A DNA stretch of 6,254 nucleotides from an uncultured Microbacteriaceae bacterium (GTDB taxonomy: Bacteria; Actinomycetota; Actinomycetes; Actinomycetales; Microbacteriaceae). The translations under genes were made by a program, and so were the position numbers. Within the stretch, counting starts at the first letter, position 1. Each line of letters starts with the position of its first letter. The stretch is from positions 1 to 6,254 of the forward strand of contig CAIVOR010000136.1 in NCBI GenBank assembly GCA_903907615.1. The letters run 5' to 3'. Below, in pieces: positions 1-6,254 of this stretch. A model generated the notes under the pieces. That model was given only the letters and a program-made list of their open reading frames with translations, was not told where the DNA came from and made no database searches.

Positions 1-1122
1 ACCGAGGGTCACCCCGACAAGGTGTGCGATCAGATTTCCGATTCGATTCTCGACGCCCTGCTCACCATCGACCCCGCGTCGCGTGTCGCCGTCGAAACAG
101 TCGTGACGCGCGGACTTGTGCACGTTGTTGGCGAGGTGACCACAGATGCCTACGTAGAAATTCCGGCCATCGTGCGCCAGACACTCACCCGCATCGGTTA
201 CAGCGACCACACGTTTGGTTTTGACGGCGCCAACTGTGGCGTCTCAGTGTCGCTCGGAGCACAATCTCCCGACATTGCCGCCGGAGTTTTTAATGAGTCC
301 GATCAGGGAGCTGGCGATCAGGGCATCATGTTCGGCTACGCCTCAAACGAGACGCAGAACTTTATGCCCCTGCCCATCTGGTTGGCTCACCGTCTCGCCG
401 AACGCCTCGCCGAGGTGCGCAAGTCAGGTCAACTGAATTTCCTCGGCCCCGACGGCAAGACCCAGGTCACGATTGGCTACGAAGGAAACACCCCCCGTTC
501 GGTTGACGCCGTTGTGGTGAGTACGCAGCACCTCGCAAGCATTGACCTCGACACACTACGTGCCGAAATTGCTGAGCATGTGATTAATCCCGTTCTGGAA
601 ACGGTCGACATCGAGCACGTCAGCCCGCGTCTGTTCATCAACCACATGGGCAAGTTTGTGGAGGGTGGCCCGGGAGCTGACGCCGGCCTCACGGGCCGCA
701 AGATCATCGTCGACACCTACGGTGGTGCCAGCCGCCACGGTGGAGGTGCCTTCAGCGGCAAGGACCCCTCGAAGGTCGACCGCAGTGCCGCCTACGCTAT
801 GCGCTGGGCCGCCAAGAACGCTGTCGCAGCTGGCCTGGCAGACCGCCTTGAGTTGCAGATCGCCTACGCCATCGGTGTGGCTCAACCGGTGGGCGTGTAC
901 GTTGAAACATTCGGCACCCACCACGTTGACCCGGAGAAGATCCAGAGCGCAATTCGTGAGGTATTCGACTTCCGACCCGCCGCCTTAATTCGCGACCTCG
1001 ATCTACTGAAGCCGCGCTACGCAGAGACGGCAACCTACGGTCACTTTGGTCGCGAGGGCGCGCAGTTCACGTGGGAGAACCTTGACCGCGTAGACGACCT
1101 GCGTGCTGCCGCTGGTCTGTGA
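1..1122 (+). CDS. metK: S-adenosylmethionine synthetase MetK (5' end cut by window)
   Basis: Methionine adenosyltransferase, a cytosolic enzyme that makes S-adenosylmethionine from methionine and ATP, releasing phosphate and diphosphate. The reading frame is open from base 1, so the gene begins before the window. The 373 visible residues start inside the N-terminal TEGHPDK motif, whose His (visible residue 4) matches the catalytic His of E. coli MetK. By comparison about 11 residues are missing. Other family signatures are the GAGDQG hexapeptide (visible residues 103-108), LTGRKIIVDTYGG, the glycine-rich GGGAFSGKDPSKVDRS segment (about 247-262) and the C-terminal YGHFGRE. The gene ends at TGA 1120-1122, which overlaps the GTG start of priA. 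A Met/Val start at base 22 would cut off the TEGHPDK motif and is wrong. One TTA leucine codon occurs near base 985. Its promoter lies outside the window. Identity is near certain. Confidence 0.98.
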   Translation, partial: TEGHPDKVCDQISDSILDALLTIDPASRVAVETVVTRGLVHVVGEVTTDAYVEIPAIVRQTLTRIGYSDHTFGFDGANCGVSVSLGAQSPDIAAGVFNESDQGAGDQGIMFGYASNETQNFMPLPIWLAHRLAERLAEVRKSGQLNFLGPDGKTQVTIGYEGNTPRSVDAVVVSTQHLASIDLDTLRAEIAEHVINPVLETVDIEHVSPRLFINHMGKFVEGGPGADAGLTGRKIIVDTYGGASRHGGGAFSGKDPSKVDRSAAYAMRWAAKNAVAAGLADRLELQIAYAIGVAQPVGVYVETFGTHHVDPEKIQSAIREVFDFRPAALIRDLDLLKPRYAETATYGHFGREGAQFTWENLDRVDDLRAAAGL

Positions 1123-3053
1123 CGGATGCCCCGACGTTGTTAGTCGCGCGAGTCGTTCTCGACTCGCCGCTGCCGCAGCTCGATCGGCTGTTGGATTACC
1201 GCATTCCGCCCGATCTTGCGGAGACCGTGCGTGAGGGCAGCCTCGTGCTGGTTCCCCTGCGCTCGGGCGGGCGCCAAACACTTGCCTATGTTGTCGAAAT
1301 CGTGGGGGAATCGGATTACGCCGGTCGACTCTCGGACGTGAGCTCACTCGTCAGTACGGTGCCGGTATTGCCGCGTCGACTTTACGATGTAGCGCGTTCG
1401 GTTGCGGATCGGCAGGTGGGCGGGGCTGCGGACGTCCTTCGACTGGCGCTCCCACGTCGATATGTGCGGGCCGAAAAGAGCTTTGCCGCGCGTCCGGTTG
1501 ACGAGAGTTCTCGGGTAGACCCCGCTGAGATCGAGGGCCTCAATGGTCTGGACCAAGACTCTGCAAAGCTCGCAATATCTGTTCCTTTTTCGCAAGCTCC
1601 CAATGCGAACGGTGTTTCTTCCACGGCGTGGTCTGTCCTGATGGGGCGGTTCGCGCGAAACGCGCTGGCGAAACAACAGTCCGCCATCCTGATTGTTCCC
1701 GACTTCCGAGACATTGCCCGCGTTGTCGCAGACCTCGAAGCCGACGGACTCGGTGACCGGGTGTGTCGACTCGACGCTGAGTGTGAGCCGGCGGTTCGCT
1801 GGGTGAACTACCTGCGATGCGTCCGTGGCGATGACGTCATTGTGGTGGGTAGCCGGAGCGCCGTCTATGCCCCGGTAGCCCGACTCGGAGCGCTCGTGAT
1901 GTGGGACGACGGAGATCCTGTTCTCGATGAACCGATGGCCCCCTACGCTCACCCTCGCGATGTGGCATTGCTTCGCCATCAGAGTGAAGGCGGTGTTCTG
2001 GCGTTCCTCTCGCTCAGTCCGTCGGCGCACGTGGCCAGGCTCGTGGAGATCGACTGGCTCACCCAGGTCAACGTGACTGACCGCTCTCGGCCGACGGTGA
2101 TTCCCCTCGACGAAGGCATCGCCGAAGGCCCACACAGCATTCCCTCTGTGGCGTGGCAGTGGGCGGCACAGGAGGTTGACGTCGCACCGGTTCTCATTCA
2201 GGTCCCAGGCCCCGGCCACTCGCAGTTGAGTGTGTGTGCGTCCTGTCGTGAACGATCACAGTGCACGGCCTGTGGGGGACCGCTACGTCGCAAGGTGCGC
2301 GGCACCGTTGCGGATTGCCGCTGGTGTGGTCGGCTGGCAACGGATGTCACTTGTCGCGCGTGTGGCTCGCATGAAATCGTCGACGTTTCACCGGGAACGA
2401 CGTGGACGGCAGACATGATTGGCAAGAGTTTTCCGCACACCCCGATTGTCGTCAGCGATGGCGAACGCATTGTGACAGAGATTGACCCGACCCCTCAGAT
2501 TGTGATCGCAACGCCGGGAGCTGAACCATTCTGTCCGGGTGGATACTCCACGGTGATCATTCTCGATGCGGGGCGGCAACTCTACAGCGACAAGATGAGG
2601 GTGATTGAAAACGCGTTACGACTCTGGGCACACGCCATCGCGTGCTGCAGTCCGCGTGGTCGTGTGTTTGTGCGGGGCGCGGGCAATCGGCTGGGGGCCG
2701 TGCTCGGTTCTGGCACATACGACGATTACATGCGTGGTGAGGTCGCCGAACGCACGCAACTGCACTTGCCGCCGGCCGCACGCATGGCACACCTCACGGG
2801 TACTGCAAGCGTCGTTTCTCGTGCGCTGGAAGCCCTTCCGCGCGAGGGCATCTATTCAGTACTCGGTCCCATGCCCGAAGGGGACGATCACGTCCGTGCC
2901 ACGGTGTTGTTTTCCTATGCGCGTGGCGGTGACATCACGCAAAGCCTTCGTGCCAGTGTTGTCTCGGCAGCGACGGCTCGCCGGCGAGCTGGCTCAACGC
3001 CGGCATTACGGGTTCGTCTTGACGACGCTCACGTGGGCTCACATGGTTTATAA
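1119..3053 (+). CDS. priA: Actinobacterial PriA homologue (replication restart), helicase motifs degenerate
   Basis: 644-residue homologue of primosomal protein N' (PriA), which in other bacteria recognises stalled forks and reloads the replicative helicase. The N-terminal part (about 8-115, LLDYRIPPDL and following) matches the 3' DNA-binding domain. Eight cysteines in four pairs (C373/C376, C382/C385, C400/C403, C412/C415) match the two zinc sites of PriA. The helicase core is degenerate: no Walker A GxGKT is present around residues 150-195, the DEEH box is replaced by WDDGD (262-266), the GSATPS motif by LSLSPS (297-302), and the GTQ motif by ATPGAEP (464-470). This is the usual state in actinobacterial PriA, so it is not a damaged gene; helicase activity is not expected. 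Start GTG overlaps the metK stop by four bases (GTGA) and has no clear Shine-Dalgarno, suggesting coupled translation. Identity as PriA family is firm; biochemical role is inferred. Confidence 0.94.
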   Translation: MTDAPTLLVARVVLDSPLPQLDRLLDYRIPPDLAETVREGSLVLVPLRSGGRQTLAYVVEIVGESDYAGRLSDVSSLVSTVPVLPRRLYDVARSVADRQVGGAADVLRLALPRRYVRAEKSFAARPVDESSRVDPAEIEGLNGLDQDSAKLAISVPFSQAPNANGVSSTAWSVLMGRFARNALAKQQSAILIVPDFRDIARVVADLEADGLGDRVCRLDAECEPAVRWVNYLRCVRGDDVIVVGSRSAVYAPVARLGALVMWDDGDPVLDEPMAPYAHPRDVALLRHQSEGGVLAFLSLSPSAHVARLVEIDWLTQVNVTDRSRPTVIPLDEGIAEGPHSIPSVAWQWAAQEVDVAPVLIQVPGPGHSQLSVCASCRERSQCTACGGPLRRKVRGTVADCRWCGRLATDVTCRACGSHEIVDVSPGTTWTADMIGKSFPHTPIVVSDGERIVTEIDPTPQIVIATPGAEPFCPGGYSTVIILDAGRQLYSDKMRVIENALRLWAHAIACCSPRGRVFVRGAGNRLGAVLGSGTYDDYMRGEVAERTQLHLPPAARMAHLTGTASVVSRALEALPREGIYSVLGPMPEGDDHVRATVLFSYARGGDITQSLRASVVSAATARRRAGSTPALRVRLDDAHVGSHGL

Positions 3054-3060
3054 CGCAAGT

Positions 3061-3065
3061 GGAGG
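3061..3065 (+). promoter_or_regulatory. Ribosome binding site of fmt
   Basis: GGAGG lies 6 bases before the ATG of fmt, in the 18-base gap after priA. It is the strongest Shine-Dalgarno in the window and fixes the fmt start at 3072. Confidence 0.85.
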
Positions 3066-3071
3066 TTCGGC

Positions 3072-4010
3072 ATGCGCGTAATTTTTGCGGGCACGCCCGA
3101 CGTTGCGGTCCCTTCGCTGCGCGCGTTGCAAGCGTCTGCGCATGAGGTGGTTGCCATCCTGACCCGTCACGACGCTCCCGTTGGCCGTTCGCGCACGCTG
3201 ACGCGCTCGAGTGTCGCCGCGTGGGGAGATGAGCACGGCATCCCCGTAATCACCGCCAATCGTCCGGACGCCGAAACTCGAACAGGACTCGCGGCGTTCT
3301 CGGCCGACATCGGTGTGATCGTGGCTTACGGTGCTCTCCTCGACAGCGACATGTTGATTCTTCCCGCGCGTGGATGGATCAACCTGCACTTCAGCGCACT
3401 CCCGGAATTTCGTGGCGCTGCACCGGTTCAGCGAGCCCTGCTGGCGGGTGCGTCAACCATCGGGACGTCGGTATTCCAGCTCGTCGAGGAGATGGATGCC
3501 GGTGCAACCTTCGATGTTGAACAGCATCCCGTAGATTCACACCAGACCAGCGGCGAGGTGCTCGGAACTCTGGCGCTCTCCGGAGCCCAGCAACTTGTTC
3601 GCGTCCTTGACGCCATCGAAGCCGGGGGGATGGAGTCCACGCCTCAAGAGGGCTCGCCAAGTTTTGCCCCCAAACTGACGTCGCACGATGCACGACTTGA
3701 CCCCCGTGAGTCGGCCATCATGACGTTCAACCGTTTTCGGGCGGTCACTCCCGAACCGGGGGCCTGGATCGAAACGTCGTCGGGGCGGATAAAGGTGACG
3801 GCCGCAGAGATGCTTTCCCCAGAACCGAGCCACAGCGCGAACCGCCTCCCTGTCTCTGTGATCGTGGAGCGCGACGGTCAGGTCTTCTTGGGTGTTTCCG
3901 ATGGAGCGCTGTTGTTGCGGCGCGTTACCCCCGCCGGTAAGCGGGACATGGAAGCTACCGAATGGTTTCGTGGCATTCGTGCAGAATCCGTCGACGTGGT
4001 GAGTTCATGA
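3072..4010 (+). CDS. fmt: Methionyl-tRNA formyltransferase
   Basis: Transfers a formyl group from 10-formyltetrahydrofolate to Met-tRNAfMet, making the initiator tRNA for bacterial translation; cytosolic. The 312 residues match the family's usual length (about 305-320). The N-terminal formyltransferase Rossmann fold begins MRVIFAGTPD. The active-site segment GWINLHFSALP (101-111) supplies the catalytic Asn104 and His106, followed by RGAAPVQRAL (114-123). The third catalytic residue is Asp142 in MDAG. The C-terminal OB-like domain (about 205-312) includes AKL-type PKLTSHDARLD (200-210) and ends with the PAGKRDM segment (288-293). The ATG is supported by GGAGG at a 6-base spacing, and by MRVIFAGTP being the family's standard N-terminus. 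The stop overlaps the rsmB start by four bases (ATGA), so the two are probably translated together. All key residues are intact. Confidence 0.97.
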   Translation: MRVIFAGTPDVAVPSLRALQASAHEVVAILTRHDAPVGRSRTLTRSSVAAWGDEHGIPVITANRPDAETRTGLAAFSADIGVIVAYGALLDSDMLILPARGWINLHFSALPEFRGAAPVQRALLAGASTIGTSVFQLVEEMDAGATFDVEQHPVDSHQTSGEVLGTLALSGAQQLVRVLDAIEAGGMESTPQEGSPSFAPKLTSHDARLDPRESAIMTFNRFRAVTPEPGAWIETSSGRIKVTAAEMLSPEPSHSANRLPVSVIVERDGQVFLGVSDGALLLRRVTPAGKRDMEATEWFRGIRAESVDVVSS

Positions 4011-5389
4011 ACGCCCGTCGCGTGGCGTGGAACATCTTGCGAGATGTCGACGAGAACGACGCCTATGCAAATTTGGTCACTCCCGCAGCTCTGCGCGAAG
4101 CACGTCTCTCGAGGTCCGATGCCGGTTTCGTCACCGAACTGGTTTACGGAACGCTCCGCATGAGCGGTCTGTACGATGCGGTGATTGCCGCTGCAGCAGG
4201 GCGAAGCATCACCGACATTGAACCGGCCGTCCTCGACGTCCTCCGCTTGGGTGCCCATCAATGGTTAGAACTCAACACGCCAGCCCATGCCGCCGTGAGT
4301 GAGACCGTCAATCTTGCTCGGAGCGCGCACTTGGCGCGCACGGCTGGCTTCGTCAACGCGGTCATGCGCCGCATCACGGAACGCGGACGCGACGAGTGGC
4401 TCGATGTTGTCAGCTCAGGAACACGCGACGAGAACGATCGCCTGGCTGTCCGGTACTCGCATCCTCGTTGGGTCGTCGACGAAATGGCGGAGGCGCTCAC
4501 GGCGCGTGGTCACGGGACTGACATTGAAGAACTGCTGGCCGCAGACAACACGCCAGCCACGGTTTCTCTCGTTGATTTGACCACCGCGCGGAGCAGTCAG
4601 TCACCCGAGAGAGGCGGTCACCCTGAGTCGTGGGGCGACCAGATCGAGCCAGATGTGAGAACTCCCTTTTCTCTTGCACTGATGGGCGGAGACCCCGGTG
4701 TGGTTGTCAAGCAGTCGAGGGGGTTGGTTCGCGTTCAAGACGTGGGGTCTCAACTCGCTGCGCTTGCCCTGTGGGAGGCGCGTGAGGTTGTCGCTGACGA
4801 GTCGTGGTTGGACTTGTGTGCCGGCCCCGGAGGGAAAGCCGCGCTCCTAGCGGCACTGGCCGAGCGCTCCGGTGCGCACTTGCTGGCCAACGAGATGAGC
4901 GAGCATCGGGCACAGCTGGTGCGCCAAGCGGTAACGCCGTTTCCCGACACCACCGTTTCGGTGTCTGACGGACGGTCCTATTCAGCGTCTCCTCAGCGGT
5001 TCGACAGAGTGCTCGTTGACGCACCGTGTTCCGGTCTCGGTGCGCTGCGTCGTCGACCCGAGGCGCGATGGCGGCGTACGCCGGAGGATGTTATCGAACT
5101 CGTCGCGTTGCAGGAGCAGTTACTCGCCGCTGCCTGCATCGTGGTGGCGCCGGGTGGCTTGCTCGCATACGTGACGTGTACCCCGTCTGTTGCTGAAACG
5201 ACGGGTGTGCTTGAGTCGGTCATGGGTGGCCGCAGTGACTTCGTTCCCGTGCCGGTCGCACCCATCATTCGGCGGATCACCCGGGGCGTTATCTCCCCGA
5301 ATGACGACGTCGACTTTGTTCAGTTGTGGCCACACACCGATGGCACTGACGCAATGTTTATTAGCCTCTTCGCTCGCTCAGCAAAGTAG
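4007..5389 (+). CDS. rsmB: 16S rRNA (cytosine-967-C5)-methyltransferase RsmB
   Basis: SAM-dependent RNA methyltransferase of the RsmB/Sun/NOP2 family, expected to form m5C967 (E. coli numbering) in 16S rRNA. Of 460 residues, about 1-130 form the NusB-like RNA-binding domain (RRVAWNILRDV, GFVNAVMRRI), followed by a variable linker with a Ser/Pro/Gly-rich part (about 192-215). The Rossmann methyltransferase domain (about 230-460) carries VQDVGSQLAALAL (243-255), SAM motif I DLCAGPGGK (269-277), motif IV DAPCSGLG with Cys341, and motif VI VTCTPS with Cys391. Cys391 aligns with the nucleophile and Cys341 with the release cysteine. The ATG at 4007 is chosen over the in-frame ATG at 3962 because the extra 15 residues lie inside fmt and match nothing in the family, while 4007 gives a 4-base ATGA overlap with the fmt stop. 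A weak GGTGAG sits only 3 bases upstream, so coupling to fmt is likely. Confidence 0.96.
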   Translation: MNARRVAWNILRDVDENDAYANLVTPAALREARLSRSDAGFVTELVYGTLRMSGLYDAVIAAAAGRSITDIEPAVLDVLRLGAHQWLELNTPAHAAVSETVNLARSAHLARTAGFVNAVMRRITERGRDEWLDVVSSGTRDENDRLAVRYSHPRWVVDEMAEALTARGHGTDIEELLAADNTPATVSLVDLTTARSSQSPERGGHPESWGDQIEPDVRTPFSLALMGGDPGVVVKQSRGLVRVQDVGSQLAALALWEAREVVADESWLDLCAGPGGKAALLAALAERSGAHLLANEMSEHRAQLVRQAVTPFPDTTVSVSDGRSYSASPQRFDRVLVDAPCSGLGALRRRPEARWRRTPEDVIELVALQEQLLAAACIVVAPGGLLAYVTCTPSVAETTGVLESVMGGRSDFVPVPVAPIIRRITRGVISPNDDVDFVQLWPHTDGTDAMFISLFARSAK

Positions 5390-5390
5390 G
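5384..5390 (+). promoter_or_regulatory. Probable ribosome binding site of rpe
   Basis: AAGTAGG matches AAGGAGG at six of seven positions and ends 9 bases before the ATG of rpe. It overlaps the last codons and stop of rsmB, so translation of the two genes may be linked. Confidence 0.6.
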
Positions 5391-5399
5391 CTCGGCAAC

Positions 5400-6068
5400 A
5401 TGACAGCCCGCATCAACCCGAGCATCCTGTCGGCAGACTTCGTCAACATGCAGCACGATCTCGACCGGATTGCCACCGCCGATTACGTTCACGTTGATGT
5501 GATGGACAACCATTTCGTGCCGAATCTGACGTTCGGCCCCCAGATGGTGCAGCGCATTCAGGAGACATCGCCGATCCCGCTCGACGTTCACCTCATGATT
5601 GCCGATCCCGACCGATGGGCGCCAGGATACGCAGAATTGGGGGCCTTTTCGGTCACGTTTCACCTCGAGGCCGCCACGGATCCGGTGGCCGTGGCGCGTG
5701 CCCTGCGCGCGCGCGGTTCCCGTGCCGGTGTTGCGGTCAAACCGGATACGCCCGTCGACGCGCTCCTCGACATCGTGGCCGAATTTGATCAGATTTTGGT
5801 CATGACGGTTGAGCCGGGCTTCGGTGGCCAGTCATTCATGCCGGGTGTTCTCCCCAAGCTGGGTCAGCTGACGCGCGCAATTAGCCAACAGGGTTGCGAC
5901 GTGTGGCTGCAGGTCGATGGCGGGGTGACAGAAGACACCATCGTCGAGGCCGCGGCGGCCGGTGCAGACACGTTTGTCGCTGGCTCAAGCGTCTACGGAC
6001 ACGCCGATCCGAGCGTTGCCATTGCGGCACTTCGTCGTGCCGCGGGTGAGCACCCGCATGCGCGCTAA
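5400..6068 (+). CDS. rpe: Ribulose-phosphate 3-epimerase
   Basis: Interconverts D-ribulose 5-phosphate and D-xylulose 5-phosphate in the pentose phosphate pathway; cytosolic TIM-barrel enzyme that uses a divalent metal. The 222-residue product has the family's usual length. Visible signatures are INPSILSADF (5-14, Ser8), the metal-site motif HVDVMDNHFVPN (31-42, His31 and Asp33), DVHLM (62-66, His64), the flexible loop VEPGFGGQSFM (137-147), VDGG (172-175, Asp173) and the phosphate-binding AGSSVYG (194-200). These cover the four metal and acid/base residues His31, Asp33, His64 and Asp173. The frame is open far upstream into rsmB, but the ATG at 5400 is chosen because it gives the standard N-terminus, follows the rsmB stop by 10 bases and has a plausible AAGTAGG site. 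The next gene, hisE, starts 10 bases past its stop. Confidence 0.97.
   Translation: MTARINPSILSADFVNMQHDLDRIATADYVHVDVMDNHFVPNLTFGPQMVQRIQETSPIPLDVHLMIADPDRWAPGYAELGAFSVTFHLEAATDPVAVARALRARGSRAGVAVKPDTPVDALLDIVAEFDQILVMTVEPGFGGQSFMPGVLPKLGQLTRAISQQGCDVWLQVDGGVTEDTIVEAAAAGADTFVAGSSVYGHADPSVAIAALRRAAGEHPHAR
6042..6057 (+). repeat. Small perfect inverted repeat at the rpe 3' end
   Basis: GCGGGTG (6042-6048) and CACCCGC (6051-6057) are exact reverse complements separated by 2 bases, so RNA could fold into a 6-bp GC-rich stem with a 4-base loop. It lies inside rpe, 8 bases before the TAA, and is not followed by a U-run, so it does not look like an intrinsic terminator. It may be chance from codon use. 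Confidence 0.45.
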
Positions 6069-6071
6069 TCT
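6066..6071 (+). promoter_or_regulatory. Possible -10 element for a leaderless hisE transcript
   Basis: TAATCT fits the actinobacterial -10 pattern TANNNT and ends 6 bases before the GTG of hisE, so a transcript would begin at or next to the start codon. It includes the rpe stop TAA. No convincing -35 is seen (bases 6043-6048 read CGGGTG). Placement is suggestive; the hexamer is short and could be chance. Confidence 0.4.
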
Positions 6072-6077
6072 TGATAC

Positions 6078-6254
6078 GTGAAAACGTTTGAAGGTCTCTT
6101 TGAGGAACTCTCGCAGCGTGTAGCGACACGTCCCGAGGGGTCGCGCACTGTGGCGGAATTTGACGCGGGAGTTCACACGATTGGCAAGAAGATCGTGGAG
6201 GAAGCTGCCGAGGTCTGGATGGCTGCCGAGTATCAGGATGACGCACACACGGCC
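6078..6254 (+). CDS. hisE: Phosphoribosyl-ATP pyrophosphatase HisE (3' end cut by window)
   Basis: Hydrolyses phosphoribosyl-ATP to phosphoribosyl-AMP and diphosphate, the second step of histidine synthesis; cytosolic, all-alpha MazG-like fold. Fifty-nine residues are visible and the frame is still open at the window end; the family is usually about 87-90 residues, so roughly a third is missing. The N-terminus MKTFEGLFEELSQR, then RPEGSRTV (19-26) and the core helix GKKIVEEAAEVWMAA (37-51), are characteristic; the acidic EEAAE residues bind the metal. The GTG at 6078 is the only reasonable start: an in-frame TGA sits at 6072-6074, and the next ATG is inside the core helix. No Shine-Dalgarno precedes it, which suggests either reinitiation after rpe or leaderless translation. 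In related actinobacteria hisG normally follows, so that is expected beyond the edge. Confidence 0.95.
   Translation, partial: MKTFEGLFEELSQRVATRPEGSRTVAEFDAGVHTIGKKIVEEAAEVWMAAEYQDDAHTA

Noticed and set aside
556..924. A 122-codon minus-strand open frame inside metK
   Set aside because: Antisense shadow of highly conserved metK coding sequence; no domain or start signal supports it.
1831..1840. Perfect 10-base palindrome ATGACGTCAT
   Set aside because: It lies deep in priA, encodes ordinary residues (DDVI) and has no nearby promoter; likely chance.
1344..2219. A 291-codon open frame on the minus strand inside priA
   Set aside because: It is antisense to a firmly identified gene, its product is rich in Arg/His with no recognisable domain, and long antisense frames are expected in GC-rich coding DNA.
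3962..4006. Upstream in-frame ATG that would extend RsmB by 15 residues
   Set aside because: The extension lies within the end of fmt, has Arg-rich sequence unlike the family, and the ATG at 4007 gives the normal N-terminus and a standard ATGA overlap.
5190..5399. Upstream in-frame start that would extend Rpe by 70 residues
   Set aside because: The extra segment is the rsmB 3' end read in another frame; Rpe is full length from 5400 with its usual N-terminus.
1..6254. A hidden defence, mobile or otherwise novel gene system
   Set aside because: All six genes are recognised core genes in a familiar actinobacterial order, gaps are 18 bases or less, and I saw no direct repeats, integrase or transposase remnants, or shift in composition.

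Overview
This window is an ordinary, densely packed stretch of chromosomal housekeeping genes, all on the + strand, from a high-GC Gram-positive bacterium (Actinobacteria). The order is metK (5' end cut by the window edge), an actinobacterial-type priA, fmt, rsmB, rpe and the start of hisE (3' end cut by the window edge). This gene order, the helicase-less PriA with its WDDGD motif and the HisE sequence all point to Actinobacteria. GC looks like roughly 60 % by eye. Several TTA leucine codons occur in metK, priA and rsmB, which argues against a Streptomyces-like genome. From memory of synteny, a Microbacteriaceae-type organism fits best, but this is not proven by the window.

Layout: 1-1122 metK (lacks roughly the first 11 codons); 1119-3053 priA, overlapping metK by 4 bases (GTGA); 3054-3071 short gap carrying a GGAGG ribosome binding site; 3072-4010 fmt; 4007-5389 rsmB, overlapping fmt by 4 bases (ATGA); 5390-5399 gap; 5400-6068 rpe; 6069-6077 gap; 6078-6254 hisE (59 codons, incomplete). 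There is no intergenic stretch longer than 18 bases, and I see no tRNA, rRNA, mobile element, CRISPR array or clear terminator.

How the genes relate: MetK makes S-adenosylmethionine, which RsmB uses to methylate 16S rRNA. Fmt formylates initiator Met-tRNA, so it and RsmB both serve translation. PriA is a replication-restart protein homologue. Rpe works in the pentose phosphate pathway, whose ribose 5-phosphate feeds PRPP and so histidine synthesis, where HisE acts. The 4-base overlaps and tiny gaps suggest co-transcription and translational coupling. The possible exception is hisE, which has no Shine-Dalgarno and a TAATCT hexamer placed as expected for a leaderless transcript.

I found no sign of a new multi-gene system. 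The points most worth a second look are the degenerate PriA and the possible leaderless hisE start.
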